This document shows, piece after piece, positions 46,112 through 57,070 of a stretch of 64,000 nt of DNA. Below the pieces are notes generated by a model, which saw only the letters and a list, made by a program, of their open reading frames with translations, did not search any database and had not been told where the DNA came from. Origin of the DNA: Trichosphaerium sp. ATCC 40318. Lineage: Eukaryota; Discosea; Flabellinia; Trichosidae. The number at the start of each line of letters is the position of its first letter. The stretch's first letter is position 1. The stretch covers positions 1 through 64,000 of the forward strand of contig JALMLS010000484.1 in assembly GCA_038496445.1 (NCBI GenBank), in the 5' to 3' direction. Made by a program: the position numbers and the translations under genes.

Positions 46112-48876
46112 CTAGAGGTCTATATTTACAAGAACATACTGTGTTTTTTTATGTGATTGTTCTGTTGCAGTGGGCGGGATGCATTTTCTTTCAAGTGCCT
46201 CCTGGTCACTCTCGCATGATGAAAAACTTGTGGACTGACGCGCCCACGACGGCGACTCGTCAACGAAATTAAATACAGTTTTGTGGGATGGCTCTATTTC
46301 AAACTAAAGAAGGAAAAAACGTCAAAAAGGATTCATTTCTAAAAGGGGAAAATCCGCATAAAGCAAAAAAAAAAAACAAAAAAAATGTTACAAATCAACA
46401 ACTAACCTTTTTGGAGTCTTTAACGAGCTGGAAAAATTCGTCTCTCGTCTTACAAAGAAAGGCAACAGCAAGAGATGGATCAATTTGATCAATAGGCATC
46501 ACTTGAGGCACCTTACAATGGTACGACTAAAAGCAAAAAGTGAGTCTACGTTGAAAAAGAAAGTCAAGTTGAACTTTTTTTTTTTGTTTTGACGTACTCT
46601 CAGGTGTTCCATGGATATTTTCTGTCCTAACTTGGCGGCTGGTTGTACAAAGTGAGGATCAAGGTATATCAAAGAAGAGTCTTGATATCCAACAAAATAC
46701 AGGCTCGCTTTCGGCTTACCACCAATGATGCCTAAGGTGGTTTCATGTCGTAGCATGAACTTTATGTGATTGATGTAAATCTTATTCAACGAATTAATAC
46801 CAACGCGAATTGGTATGATAATCAAGATCGGTCTCCATGTTGGTCCAGTGTACTTGCTACTACCACTACCACTGCCACTTGAATCTTCTTCCGCGTCAGG
46901 CGGGAACTCTTCCTTGTCTTTCTTATCGACAGACGAACTCTTGTCAGACTTGTCAGATGGAGTAGATGGTTTTGATGGAGGGGTAATAGTAGCTAACTCT
47001 AACACCTGAAAAAAAAAGAAGGAATGTAAATATACAGTATTGAATTAACACTGTCAAAAAAAGAACCTGGTCTATGTATACAACACCATCTCGAGCCACG
47101 TGCGTCACTAGAGAACATGATTCGTGCTTATTAGAGAGTTGCCTATTGCGTACTTGTGAGACAAGAGACAACTGGTACAATAAATATGGAAGAATATGAG
47201 AACGTACTGCAAGACAATGGATATTGAAGTAGGCGCAAACCATTCACCAACACGCTCCTTGCTACCCTTGCCATTGATGATGACATTTTGTTGCATTATA
47301 TTATGTATAGAATAAGGATAATCAGGCCCAGGAGCATCCGCGAACCAACGTAATATTTGTCTATAAGGGGAGTGTGGGAATAACATGTCTTGGTTTGGAA
47401 TCAAGCCGTCTGTTGAAACAAAAATAGTCAGTTAGATCGTAGATAGAGGTCGAACAAAATGACTGCTAATCGTGCCTGGGTACCGCAACGCAATAAATGC
47501 CCTAGCTAGTAACATTTGCCCGGTACGTAACATACATCCCCAGCCTGGATAAAGAAGTTAATGACAACTATTTGACGCGGAGAACAATTAAGAAAAAAAA
47601 AAAACAAAAAAGGAATCAACCAATTTTATGGCACACCACATACCAACGTCACTCCCAACACTATAAGGTTTAATCATTGGGAAATCCTTTCTATAAGTGA
47701 ACCACAGCAAGTGCCCAAAATCACGCATAAACCGAGAAGCATGAGGGTACTTTTGAGAAGACTTCTTCTACAACATAAATTAACCAAAAAAAAGGGATAA
47801 CGCCAAAACGAGAAAAGCCGGTCTGACTGTTTTGCAGTGTAATAAAAAAAGAAAAAAAACAAAGAATATACAATCCAAGCTTATACAGACTAAAAAGAGG
47901 GTATTGAGGTGATAATTTAAAAAAAGTGATTTGTGCTTTCTTGTCTTTTTGGGTTGTCAACAAAAAAAAAAAATTATTTTATTGAAATCCTCTTCAAGGT
48001 GATACTGCTCATTTCTAAATAATGGCATACCACTATAAACGTACCTTTGCATTAGAGTTCTCTGTAGCGCGCGCCAAGCGCGCTTTGGATATACCATAAT
48101 GATTATCTTGAAGCATCTTTGCCAGTGCCTCTGGTGGCATTTCTGCTAGACGCGCTTTTTCCATCTAGAAAGTCGGTTGAGGCCGTTGTAGAAAAAAAAA
48201 AAACGAAACCAAAGGTAGAGTTACTGTTTTTGCTGGCTGCCTTTATATTAATTTTTTGGGTAATTTTGTTGGGTTTTTATTGAATTTTTTCACGCTGGGC
48301 GTAGTAATAAATGTCAAACGGGAGCGTACCTGGACATCGTCTAGGCTTCTCCTCTCGCCTTTGTGTCGGCGAAAAATGCCAGTGCGCTTGTTACCAGGGA
48401 GGGATTTCTCTTGCAATAAAGAGTATTCTACGCCCAAAAAGAATATTGGACTACTTGAAAAGCGAGGCGGGTCAGATGGAACTTTCGCGCTATTAGTAGT
48501 GCAACAGACGCATGTAAACTACAAAATACGTGTTGTTGATTTGTTTAAACTAAACCTACATTTTCACGCAAGGTTTTCAGCAAAGCGAGTTTTGGACGTA
48601 CAAGGCCTAGCCCAATTGTAAAAAGAGCTAACCATCTTATTTTTGCCGTTAATGTAAATATTGTATAAGCTTCTGTTTTTTTCTTTTGATTGGCTCTTTG
48701 GTTGTTGTGGAGGCTCTACCGCCGGTGTAGGTGAAGGTTCGCTGTCTGAGGCCAAATCCTCCCAATCGCCTGTGCTATCTTCTTCATTATTGGCACTTAG
48801 CAGTTTTGCTGCGTTATCTAATTGTCTGTGAGAGGTAAATTCCAATACGCGTGAGCGCACGTTCTCGCTCGCTCAT
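46112..48876 (-). CDS. ATG4: Cysteine protease ATG4 (autophagin)
   Basis: Processes and delipidates ATG8 in autophagy. Catalytic Cys lies in GWGCMLRTGQMLLARAFIAL, and the Asp/His pair in LIYLDPHFVQPA. Other family blocks are DFGHLLWFTYRKDFPMI, FAPTSISIVLQ, PIRVGINSLNKIYINHIK and TLGIIGGKPKASLYFVGYQD. An acidic Ser/Gly/Lys insertion (about 50 residues at 46830-47000) separates the last two. The C-terminal exon has FEIEPSHKTVFNF, where F-E-I resembles the LIR-like tail of ATG4. The N-terminus (MSERE after splicing) is acidic and disordered. Start and last intron are less certain than the core. A plus-strand frame at 48256-48621 is a shadow. Confidence 0.88.
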
Positions 48877-49243
48877 TGGCAAAAAACAACACCCCTATGG
48901 CACGGTGTCATAGGTAGTTAGTCACAGGTGCCGACAGGCTGAATCGTGGGCCTTTTACTAAAATACAAAAAACGATGAAATTTCTGACTGGCTGCTAAGC
49001 TACTTACACCGTTCAGGCTGTTATACATTGACCTTCCGTTGGTAAACACTAGCTACACTACGCTCAACAATGTCTTTTAGGAACTAAGCGCAATGTTTTT
49101 AAAAAACGTTTTTTTTTGATGGCAGATAGCTATAAACGTGCTACAACCATAAACGCTGTGTACCAATAGGGTACAACGACTTAATTGGCGTTGTGTTTTA
49201 AGTTATTTACTCAGTAACCAACACAGAGCAAACCACCCTTCAA
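48877..49243. promoter_or_regulatory. Divergent promoter region of ATG4 and the CARP gene
   Basis: This 367-bp gap separates two outward-facing starts. T-runs and a GTCACAGG/CCTATGACACC pair are visible, but no gene. I see no TATA box at a fixed distance on either side. Confidence 0.45.
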
Positions 49244-50073
49244 ATGACTACTAAATTCGAGAACAACAAGCACTACGTCGTACGTTAACGACTTGGTTCG
49301 CCCAAAAAGAAGACTAACTTTGGCACTAGGAGAAATACACTGGTAAAACCGACGTTGTCGTTGAGGTAAAAGACTTCAAGGAATCCGTCTACGTTTCCAA
49401 GGTACTTTTAGCGATCTGACACCAAGATCTAACAATTTCTCCAGTGCAAGAACAGCGCCGTTACCGTCAAAGGAAAGTGCAACGCTGTTGTAGTTGGTAC
49501 GTTACGCGTTTGTTGTCACTGTTTTAACGCGAGACAGAGGGTTGTGAGGGTTCCGGAGTGATCTTTGACGACGTCGTCGCCACTGTTGATGTTATCAACT
49601 GTAAGAAGGTCCAAATCCAAGCCAACGGCAAAATCCCTAGTTTGAACGTTGATAAGACAGAGGGCGCCACTCTTTACATCCAAACCGAAGATGGCAAAAA
49701 GGTAAGCGCTCGTAAAGCGAGGTGGTTAACTCACAAGTTTTTTTTGCACCTTTTTTTATAGTTTTTACTAACTTTCGCTGTAGGTTACCATTGTCACTTC
49801 CCTCTCCTCCCAAGTCAATGGTACGACAATATTTACTTCATTTAGTAACGTTCTGACGCTTCTTTAGTTGTCACCCCAGCTAAGGATGACAAATCTGACC
49901 CAAAGGAACAAGCTATCGCCGAGCAGGTAATTATTACTTCATTTTTAAGGATTTTTTTTTTCATTAGGTTCTGTACCGCAACAAAAATGTCTCACAGTCT
50001 TTTTTAGTTCATCAGCACATTCACCGCTGAAGGTCTCATCAAGACCGCCCCTGCTGAGCACATTGGCGTATAA
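49244..50073 (+). CDS. Stand-alone CARP domain, cyclase-associated-protein C-terminus
   Basis: Actin-monomer recycling factor. The product is about 155 residues and consists of the C-terminal beta-helix of cyclase-associated protein only: VSKCKNSAVTVKGKCNAVVV, VIFDDVVATVDVINCKKVQI, IPSLNVDKTEGATLYIQTED and VTIVTSLSSQVNV. It ends FISTFTAEGLIKTAPAEHIG then V. The N-terminal helical-folded domain and the proline/WH2 stretch of full CAP are absent; the first exon MTTKFENNKHYV starts right at the domain. Stand-alone C-CAP proteins are known from apicomplexans. Exons use AAG, AAC, ATC and GTC strongly, unlike neighbours, which suggests high expression. Six introns. Confidence 0.88.
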
Positions 50074-50392
50074 ATGTACCACATTTCAATCATTACAATA
50101 AAAGGCTACATTGCATAAAACTACTGTCTAAAATGATAAAAGAATGCGAGAAATTCGCTATCGGCGTAGTTTGGTGCACAAAACTAACGTTAAAAAGTTT
50201 GTGAAGTAAAAGTATAAAAACTGCGTGCTAACACCAACCCAGTAACGTTGCTAGTGGAGTAAGACACTATTTTCTATTGCTAGTAAATCGCTTGATTAAA
50301 ATACGCTGATGGCGTTTTTGAAGTCGCCAGCAGTTCAATCAAATGTTGAAACCAAATAAATGGCTTGACTGTGTTACATCAACATTTCGGAA
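50074..50392. other. Gap between CARP and QTRT2 genes
   Basis: Carries the AATAAA-like signal at about 50097 after the CARP stop and the upstream region of QTRT2. Nothing else is seen. Confidence 0.4.
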
Positions 50393-52062
50393 ATGGAATC
50401 CAAAACAACAAGCAAGCTCTTTAGTATAGCTCACACTAGTGGTAACGCTCGTTGTGGTACATTGAATGTGAATGGAGCTGCTATAGAGACACCAGCTTTG
50501 TTATTGTACACGAGCAAAGGTCACCCTCCAAACATCACACCTGATATCTTGAGCACAATTGAGGATACAAATTGTATAAGTGCAACCCTTGGTGATTTGT
50601 ACGCGTAAACACTGGTATACGCCTAACAATGCCCCAAGCATATGTTTCGACAGCGTACTGGCGAAATCTGGCTCGAGTTTGCGTAAATTTGTTGGCCATG
50701 AAGAGAATAGACGCTTATTTTGTATTTGTCGCGATGCCAGAGTGTGGCGTGACAAGTGCTTTGAAAAAAAAAATTGTGCTGTCTACACAATATCAGGGCG
50801 CTTAGTTGTACGCACCAACAATGCCAATTGATTGCAGTAACGCTGAATAAGGTATCCCCTGAGTCTTACGTTGGTTTTATTCAAAATACGCAACCTTCTC
50901 TGTTTTCAAGTTTAACCTTCAGGTACATCGTTGTGTCCCATTACATAGTACTAAAACGTTTTCAGCGAGTCATTCTCAGCATCTTCAAGGCGAGCAAAGG
51001 TAGCTTTACAATTCAGTTAAAACTGTTTTAACATGCGTTCCAGAGATCAACAGATCTTTCACTAGAGTGGTTAAAAAAAACGCTGGCATTAGCCCCAGAG
51101 CTAAAGGCACAATAATACCTTTGTCTTGCATCATAACATGGGCGTAGGAGCGCATGTTTGGTGTAGTTCAAGGTGCTGGAAGCAAACAAGAAAGAAAAAG
51201 ATCTGCCGAACAAACAGCTTCACATGACTTACCAGGTTGCCATGGATATGGCCATACACCCATCTTATAATTTTCTTAGGTTATATTCTTGGTGGATTTG
51301 GTCTTGATGAACCTCCAGAATTACGTCGAGAATTGTTTGAAATTATTCTGGTATGTGTGGTGATAACTTGTCTTTTTTTTCGTTTTTTCAAGTTCTTTTT
51401 GGTTGGTAACCTTCACTGTAGAAGGAACTACCTCTTGAAAAACCAAAATATGTTGTGGGGCTGGATCTACCTGGTATGTTGAAAATATAAAATGGGCTAT
51501 CTAAGAGAGACTACTAGAGGACATTCTTGATGCTGTTGAACAAGGCATTGATTTATTTACAACATAGTATGTAATTTGTTTGTCCTTCCTTTTCTGGCTA
51601 CTATCTTCACTTGTAGGCATCTAATGTACTATTTTTAGTTACCCTCATACACTGGGTTCAATGGGGATAGCAATGACATTTGATATGAAACCTGTTGATG
51701 GCACACCGTCTCCAAATATTCTTAACTTAAGGGATAATCGATATAAGTTGGATAAGCGTCCTTTAAAGGAAGGATGTCAGTGCTATGCTTGTCGCAACCA
51801 TACACGCGCATATATTCACCACCTTTATGCCACTCATGAGATGCTAGCAAATATTCTACTCAACGTGTACGGATGGCTTTGCATTACTTTTTTTTTTTTG
51901 TCTTGTTTTTTTTTTCTAACGTTTATCTGATGACATCTTTTTAGGCATAATTGTCACCATTACATACAATTTTTCCGTGCAATTCGTGAAAGTATTAGAG
52001 CAAATAGATTTGTAGAATTTAAGAGTGAGTACATTGCTCACCGACAAAAACAAATGCAGTAA
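50393..52062 (+). CDS. QTRT2: Queuine tRNA-ribosyltransferase accessory subunit 2
   Basis: Non-catalytic partner of the eukaryotic tRNA-guanine transglycosylase that inserts queuine at G34. The start MESKTTSKLFSIAHTSGNAR gives the strand typical of TGT proteins, followed by ETPALLLYTSKGHPPNITPD. The middle has GGFGLDEPPELRRELFEIIL and PHTLGSMGIAMTFDM. The zinc site is GCQCYACRNHTRAYIHHLYATHE-like (three Cys and one His). The end FFRAIRESIRANRFVEF also fits. The catalytic Asp region of QTRT1 is not evident, and the length fits QTRT2. Eight or so introns. QTRT1 is not in the window. Confidence 0.85.
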
Positions 52063-52614
52063 CAACACGACTGTAAAATAAAAAAGAATGAAACAAATTA
52101 TTGTTAAAGAGTTAGTTAACTAACTTTCGAAACCATTCACGTAAAATTGCCTGGGTGCATCAAGTACAAGATTTGACAATGATTACATTATCAGTCAAAA
52201 ATCAAATCTGGACCTGAAAAACGCTTTAGAGGTCAGGTTGGTTGAAAGTGATTTCTTTCGTCACGAGAAACGTTAATGAGCAGACCATGCTATGTAAATG
52301 ATACACTAGCAGGAGAGCACAAGGTGCGGCATTATTGGCCAACTAGAAGCTGAGGGTCATCACGCCAAACAAGCTTTCTTACACAGCAAATTGTGGAATG
52401 ACTACACAGGCCAATCACAGACAGATAGTCAGCGTTACGCTTATGTTTCTAAACCGGTTTAGTGTACGAACAAGAGTATTTGTTAGGAGGAGTACATTCC
52501 TCAACATCTTTGTGATCATTACAATGGAAGTACGAAAAATTAGCTGATTTATCTTTATTTGTACATGTACTAAAACTGATCGAAATTTATGATGGCTGCC
52601 TTGTTTTGGTAACT
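52063..52614. other. Gap with a coding-like fragment
   Basis: On the plus strand 52301-52462 is open and protein-like (IIGQLEAEGHHAKQAF then LHSKLWNDYTGQSQTD, ending YAYVSKPV). An ATG in another frame at 52276 gives MSRPCYVNDTLAGEHK. I could not join the two in phase. It may be a small gene, a relic, or chance. The rest holds nothing seen. Confidence 0.25.
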
Positions 52615-53649
52615 TTAAAGTAATATATGTTCTGGCATGTATACTTTAAACTGGTTGATTGTTTCCTTTGTCAATTCTGACTCTGACCATGGCAGTGGTT
52701 TTGAGTCCTTGTTATCTTCATTTCTTGCATCAACTAATATGATTTGGCACTCTGCGGACATGTCACATGCTGCTGCCAGTTTGTGGTGACCGTCAATAAT
52801 AATAGCCCCACGACTGAAATTATTGAAGGGTTTATCTGAACAATATTGTTGCGCGTTAGTGATATCTATCAAAAGGACTGTTGGTGCATATTCCTTGTTT
52901 TTTCTGAATTTATCTTTATAGTATTCGACACGTTCTTCATCATGAGGCTCATGTAATGGTAATCCGACAATTTGTAACTTTTCGAAAACATAATAACTAC
53001 CATCGACAATACCTCTATGAACATCCACGTGGTCACACTCGTCTCCATAATCACCAATTGAAGAGTTGAAAATTTTCATTTGTTTATCGAACCAATGGTA
53101 CCTACAGTCACCTTCCATCCGTACAGGTGTACCTCTCCATCTAGACAACATATACAATGACTTTGGAACAAGTTTTGAAAGGAAATGCTTGAGTTTCTTG
53201 CCAAGAATAACGTATTCTCCCGAAGCGAATTGTTCAGAAAAAAAGTTCTCGTCTTTTTCGAATTCAGGTCTTTTGAAATCTTCGTTAACTCCATTATTCT
53301 CAACAATCCAACCTATTGTAGAGCCACACCAGTCTTGTATTGTCACGCCATTCCATTTAATGAGATTTCCGTTACGCCATCTCCTGCTGGCTTCGAAATG
53401 ACACTGTAGCGGGCTCTCAGGGGTACCCATGCTCCACACGACTATTTTAGGTGACGCAAGGCGCTTCCATTCCAATAGTGGTTTGTCAGCGCTCATAATG
53501 CCAAAATCGTGCTTCAATCGGTATAAACCTACGTATTGAAGTAGCTTCTTTAGTTCTTGGCAAGTTGATCCGACGTTAAACGCTGCGGTATATACACCAT
53601 CTTCAAATAGATTCCTGATGACAGCTTCCCACACTACGTTGTTGGTCAT
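52615..53649 (-). CDS. Intronless ParB-motif protein with F-box-like N-terminus
   Basis: A single 344-residue exon. The start MTNNVVWEAVIRNLFEDG, then FNVGSTCQELKKLLQY, resembles a degenerate F-box or other helical module. The C-terminal third reads APTVLLIDITNAQQY, then SRGAIIIDGHHKLAAACDMS and CQIILVDARN. DGHHKLAAA is the hallmark loop of the ParB/sulfiredoxin fold, here with H-H-K in place of H-R. Proteins of this fold bind or hydrolyse nucleotides; catalysis is not predicted. The intronless structure in an intron-rich neighbourhood may point to retroposition or transfer. No homologue can be named. Long antisense frames are shadows. Confidence 0.65.
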   Translation of the reverse strand: MTNNVVWEAVIRNLFEDGVYTAAFNVGSTCQELKKLLQYVGLYRLKHDFGIMSADKPLLEWKRLASPKIVVWSMGTPESPLQCHFEASRRWRNGNLIKWNGVTIQDWCGSTIGWIVENNGVNEDFKRPEFEKDENFFSEQFASGEYVILGKKLKHFLSKLVPKSLYMLSRWRGTPVRMEGDCRYHWFDKQMKIFNSSIGDYGDECDHVDVHRGIVDGSYYVFEKLQIVGLPLHEPHDEERVEYYKDKFRKNKEYAPTVLLIDITNAQQYCSDKPFNNFSRGAIIIDGHHKLAAACDMSAECQIILVDARNEDNKDSKPLPWSESELTKETINQFKVYMPEHILL

Positions 53650-54390
53650 GTTGTAATCACGGGATAATATTACGCCACCATATGGTAAAACGATTCATTC
53701 TTTTTGAAAACTGGAATCATTTCAGAGGATTCAGAGATTTCAATGTTGAATTAACATAAAGCCTAAAGCCAAAGAACAACACTAGTATGAAGTATATGGT
53801 GTTCAAGAGGGTTGGTTCTGAATAGCCGAAAGAGACTGCCTACAAAAGGATGTTGGTGATATAAATTCAAGAAAAATCAGGTTTCGGACCGTTTTGTTTT
53901 ATTTTTTGATGGGCTGTGGTATTTGACGTGATTTTTAAAGTCTGATCAGGCCTTGTGACCAATTAGGTTCTCGTACAATACGTGCTTGGTTTGTCAGAGC
54001 CATACTACAATGAGTTCTAACGTAGAAAATAATCGGAAATAAATGGGTTGGCAAGTTTTTGCTGGACAGATGGTTTTGATCAAAAATCTTCTACTTTTTA
54101 AAGCCACTCCCGATTTGTAGCACGCACGTGATTGTCTGATCTTATGTACGCGTAAAGTACTCCATATTTATACGCTAATGTATAGGTGCAGAGTTGCAGG
54201 GCTACCTGTGTAACCATCTCGAAAAATGAGACAAAAAATAGTGCTATTTCGCGACTAATTGTGAGATGCTACAAGTTAACTAAATATTACATACTATCGC
54301 TTGTGCATTGACATGTTGGTAGAATACCGTTTAAATTTGAAAAGTCAACGCTATTTTCACACAATATTGACAACCAGCTGAGAGCAAAAC
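53650..54390. other. Intergenic gap, 741 bp
   Basis: This is the largest gene-free stretch outside the repeat island. It holds promoters for the ParB-motif gene (-) and the sulfatase (+). AT-rich, with a GCACGTGATTG at about 54126. No open frame, tRNA or repeat could be supported. Confidence 0.4.
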
Positions 54391-56892
54391 ATGCGGATCA
54401 TTAATCTCACACTGTTAATCGTACATATATATTACAGCTAGCTGATATAAACCAGTACAACTAGGTATTTTTCGTTTACATTTCAGCCAAAAGACCAAAC
54501 GTCCTGTATCTTCATGTAGACTCCATGGATGGTAGAACTGCACTACCAGGTATCGTGTTTTTGGCAATAGATCTTGTAGTGCTTGACTTCTTTGTTTTTT
54601 CGTTTTATCACGTGATATATTGATGTTTCTAAGGTTCTCCCGCTCTTACACCAAATATCGACGCTTTGATAAAACGTGGAGTTCAATTTACAAACACGTA
54701 CGCCCATGCGCCTGAATGTGTTCCTAGCCGTTCATCTTTGTGGTCTGGAAGGAGAACCGATCGAACTGGAGCTTATAATAACGGCCGAGTGAGTTGGCTT
54801 TTTTTTTTGAATTGGTATTCTGAAAGGGTTCTTTTAATTTGTTGTTGCTTAGGGCCTGAGTGTCCAATATCCCATTGCCATGGATCGTGTTTATGCCAAC
54901 GGTTATGATATTGGTATATTAGGCAGACGGGACTTTAACTTTTTTGGAGACTCCTTTAATCCTGCACACTCAATGTTTGCCAACATCCCTAGTATGTATG
55001 TGTGTACAACTAAAGAGATAACTTTTTTTAACCTGAAGGAATAGGATGAGCGAGGAAGATATTTTAACTCACTCATTATCTGCTAATCTCTCGGCATGGC
55101 TTCGTGCTGTACCTGACTTAAATTTACCTTGGGAATGGACTGTAAAACCTACAGTACTGTACGTTGGCACAGTCACGTGACATAAATTCGTTAATTTTTT
55201 TTTCAAGACCAAACTCAGCCAATAAAACAGATGTTCATACAATAGATTGGAAACGTGCTGAGCAGTGCTCTCAATTCTTACAAGGTAAGTAGACTACTAA
55301 CAAAATCGAAAATGGTCCTAAAGAAAGTATACTTCAGATAGAGCTAAAAATGGAAGTGATACACCATTTTTTGTTTCGTGCGGTTTCATTTGCCCTCATC
55401 CTGTCTATAAGACTTCTCAATACTGGTATGAAAAAGGAGTTGACGCTTCAAAAATAACTCTACCTGTATGGGGACCCTTGGAAGTACGACACGAGTCAAT
55501 TGATCTTTTTTTTTATAAAACTTTTTAGGAAATGCACCCTGTTCAACGATACGAGTCTGATACCAAGGACGTAGCTTTGTGGCCTAATATGACTGTGCAT
55601 AATTGGGATCCTAAAGTCATTAAAGAAATAAGACACGTGTATGACTCAAAGCGTACCTGCCAACACAGAAATGCAATAACTTTTTGACTAGATATTATGC
55701 GATGATTGCTGAAGCTGATGCCTTTGTTGGACAAGTTTTGAATGCACTCAAGAGCTCTGGCTTGGAAGATGACACTATTGTAAACTAAACCCTTAGTTCT
55801 TGCTTTTGCTCATGTTCTTCCTTAGGTGATATTTTGGAGTGATCATGGAGACATGACAATGGAGCACCGTCAATTTTACAAAGTAAGTAAGTTTATTTTA
55901 TTTTGAGGGCTTACTGTTTCTACAAGGAATCATTGTTGGAAGGTTCCGCAAGAGTGCCGCTTGTTATCGCTGGTCCAGGTAAGTGACTCTTGCGGTATGT
56001 TTGAGAAATATACATTTGTGTAGGCGTAAAGAAAGGAAAAAAGGTGACAAGAGCAACTTCCTTACTGGATTTGTTTCCAACAGTCATGGATCTGACGTAC
56101 ATTATTTTTTTACACTTTTTTACTTGGGCTTACCACAAAAGGCAAACACCATGGCCTACTGGCAATTATTCACTAGATGGGTACTCGCTACTAGAAGACA
56201 TATCTGATGGCACGTGGGAGACACTAGGACCTCACCAGAAGCACCCAGATTGGATGTACTATCCCCTTTATGTTTAAATCTATCTAGCTTACCCTTTTTT
56301 TTTTTAGATTCTTTCAGTGGCACGGTGATCACACGAACACAGGTCAATTTGGTATACGTCAAGGCGATTGGAAGTACATTAGATATATTGGCTATACCTC
56401 TCATCTGTTTAACATTACTGCTGATCCAGGTATGCTTCCCAAGGAAAACCTTTGTACTTTTTTGTCCAGTGTGTGCTAACACAACCAAAAAGGCGAGTTA
56501 GATGACTTGGCCACCAAAAATCCTGATGTTGTTAAGAAGCTTGATGGTACAGCCATACTGTTTGGGTTCAAAAACGGAAAATTAATCAATTATAGCATTG
56601 TTAATGAGTGTTGTCGATCCAGTCGCTGTAGACAAGGCAGCTAAAGATTGGGACAAAGAAATGTTCAAAAAATGGTACGCTGCCAATTGCAGGCAAAAAA
56701 TTGATAGATTGTTGTAGGAAAGAAGTACAAGGCGACCAGTGGCTTGAAAGTCTGGCTTCAAATGATCTCAGATGGGTATGTGCTTCGTTTAAGTCGAGAT
56801 TTGTTTAATTTATTTCAAAATAGCATCCTGGATGGGAAACCAACCCAAAAAAATGGACAGACTTGATCAACACTTGGCTAGCCACTCCTTAA
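54391..56892 (+). CDS. ARSK: Arylsulfatase K-like sulfatase (glucuronate-2-sulfatase type)
   Basis: Lysosomal-type sulfatase. The exon at 54485 gives AKRPNVLYLHVDSMDGRTAL with the metal-binding Asp. The formylglycine site CVPSR follows in APECVPSRSSLWSGRRTDRT. Next are FICPHPVYKTSQYWYEKG, PVWGPLEEMHPVQRYESDTK, FWSDHGDMTMEHRQFYKESL, RVPLVIAGPGVKKG and FHWHGDHTNTGQFGIRQGDW. The EMHPV block, the DHGDMTMEHRQFYK block and the C-terminal NDLRWHPGWETNPKKW match arylsulfatase K better than iduronate sulfatase. A signal peptide is expected; MRIINLTLLI at 54391 is the nearest candidate but its splice phase does not fit, so the start is uncertain. About eleven introns. Needs a formylglycine-generating enzyme to be active. 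Confidence 0.82.
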
Positions 56893-57070
56893 CTAGTTTT
56901 AAGTCTATTGGCCATCAAAACCTATTGAAAATGAAGTTGAACTCTGACTCAATAAAACCACTCTTTTGACTTTTTATCGCTTGTTTATCATGAAATTCGA
57001 AAGACAACTTGAAAAACTATCACGTGATGATGTGTAAAATTGTTTTCGAAAAAGAAGCACCTTTTTTATT

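Noticed and set aside
48256-48621. 121-codon plus-strand frame
   Set aside because: It is antisense to ATG4 exons and introns and has no protein-like features.
53066-53409. Plus-strand frames of 111 and 74 codons
   Set aside because: Antisense to the intronless ParB-motif gene, whose own frame is open for 344 codons.
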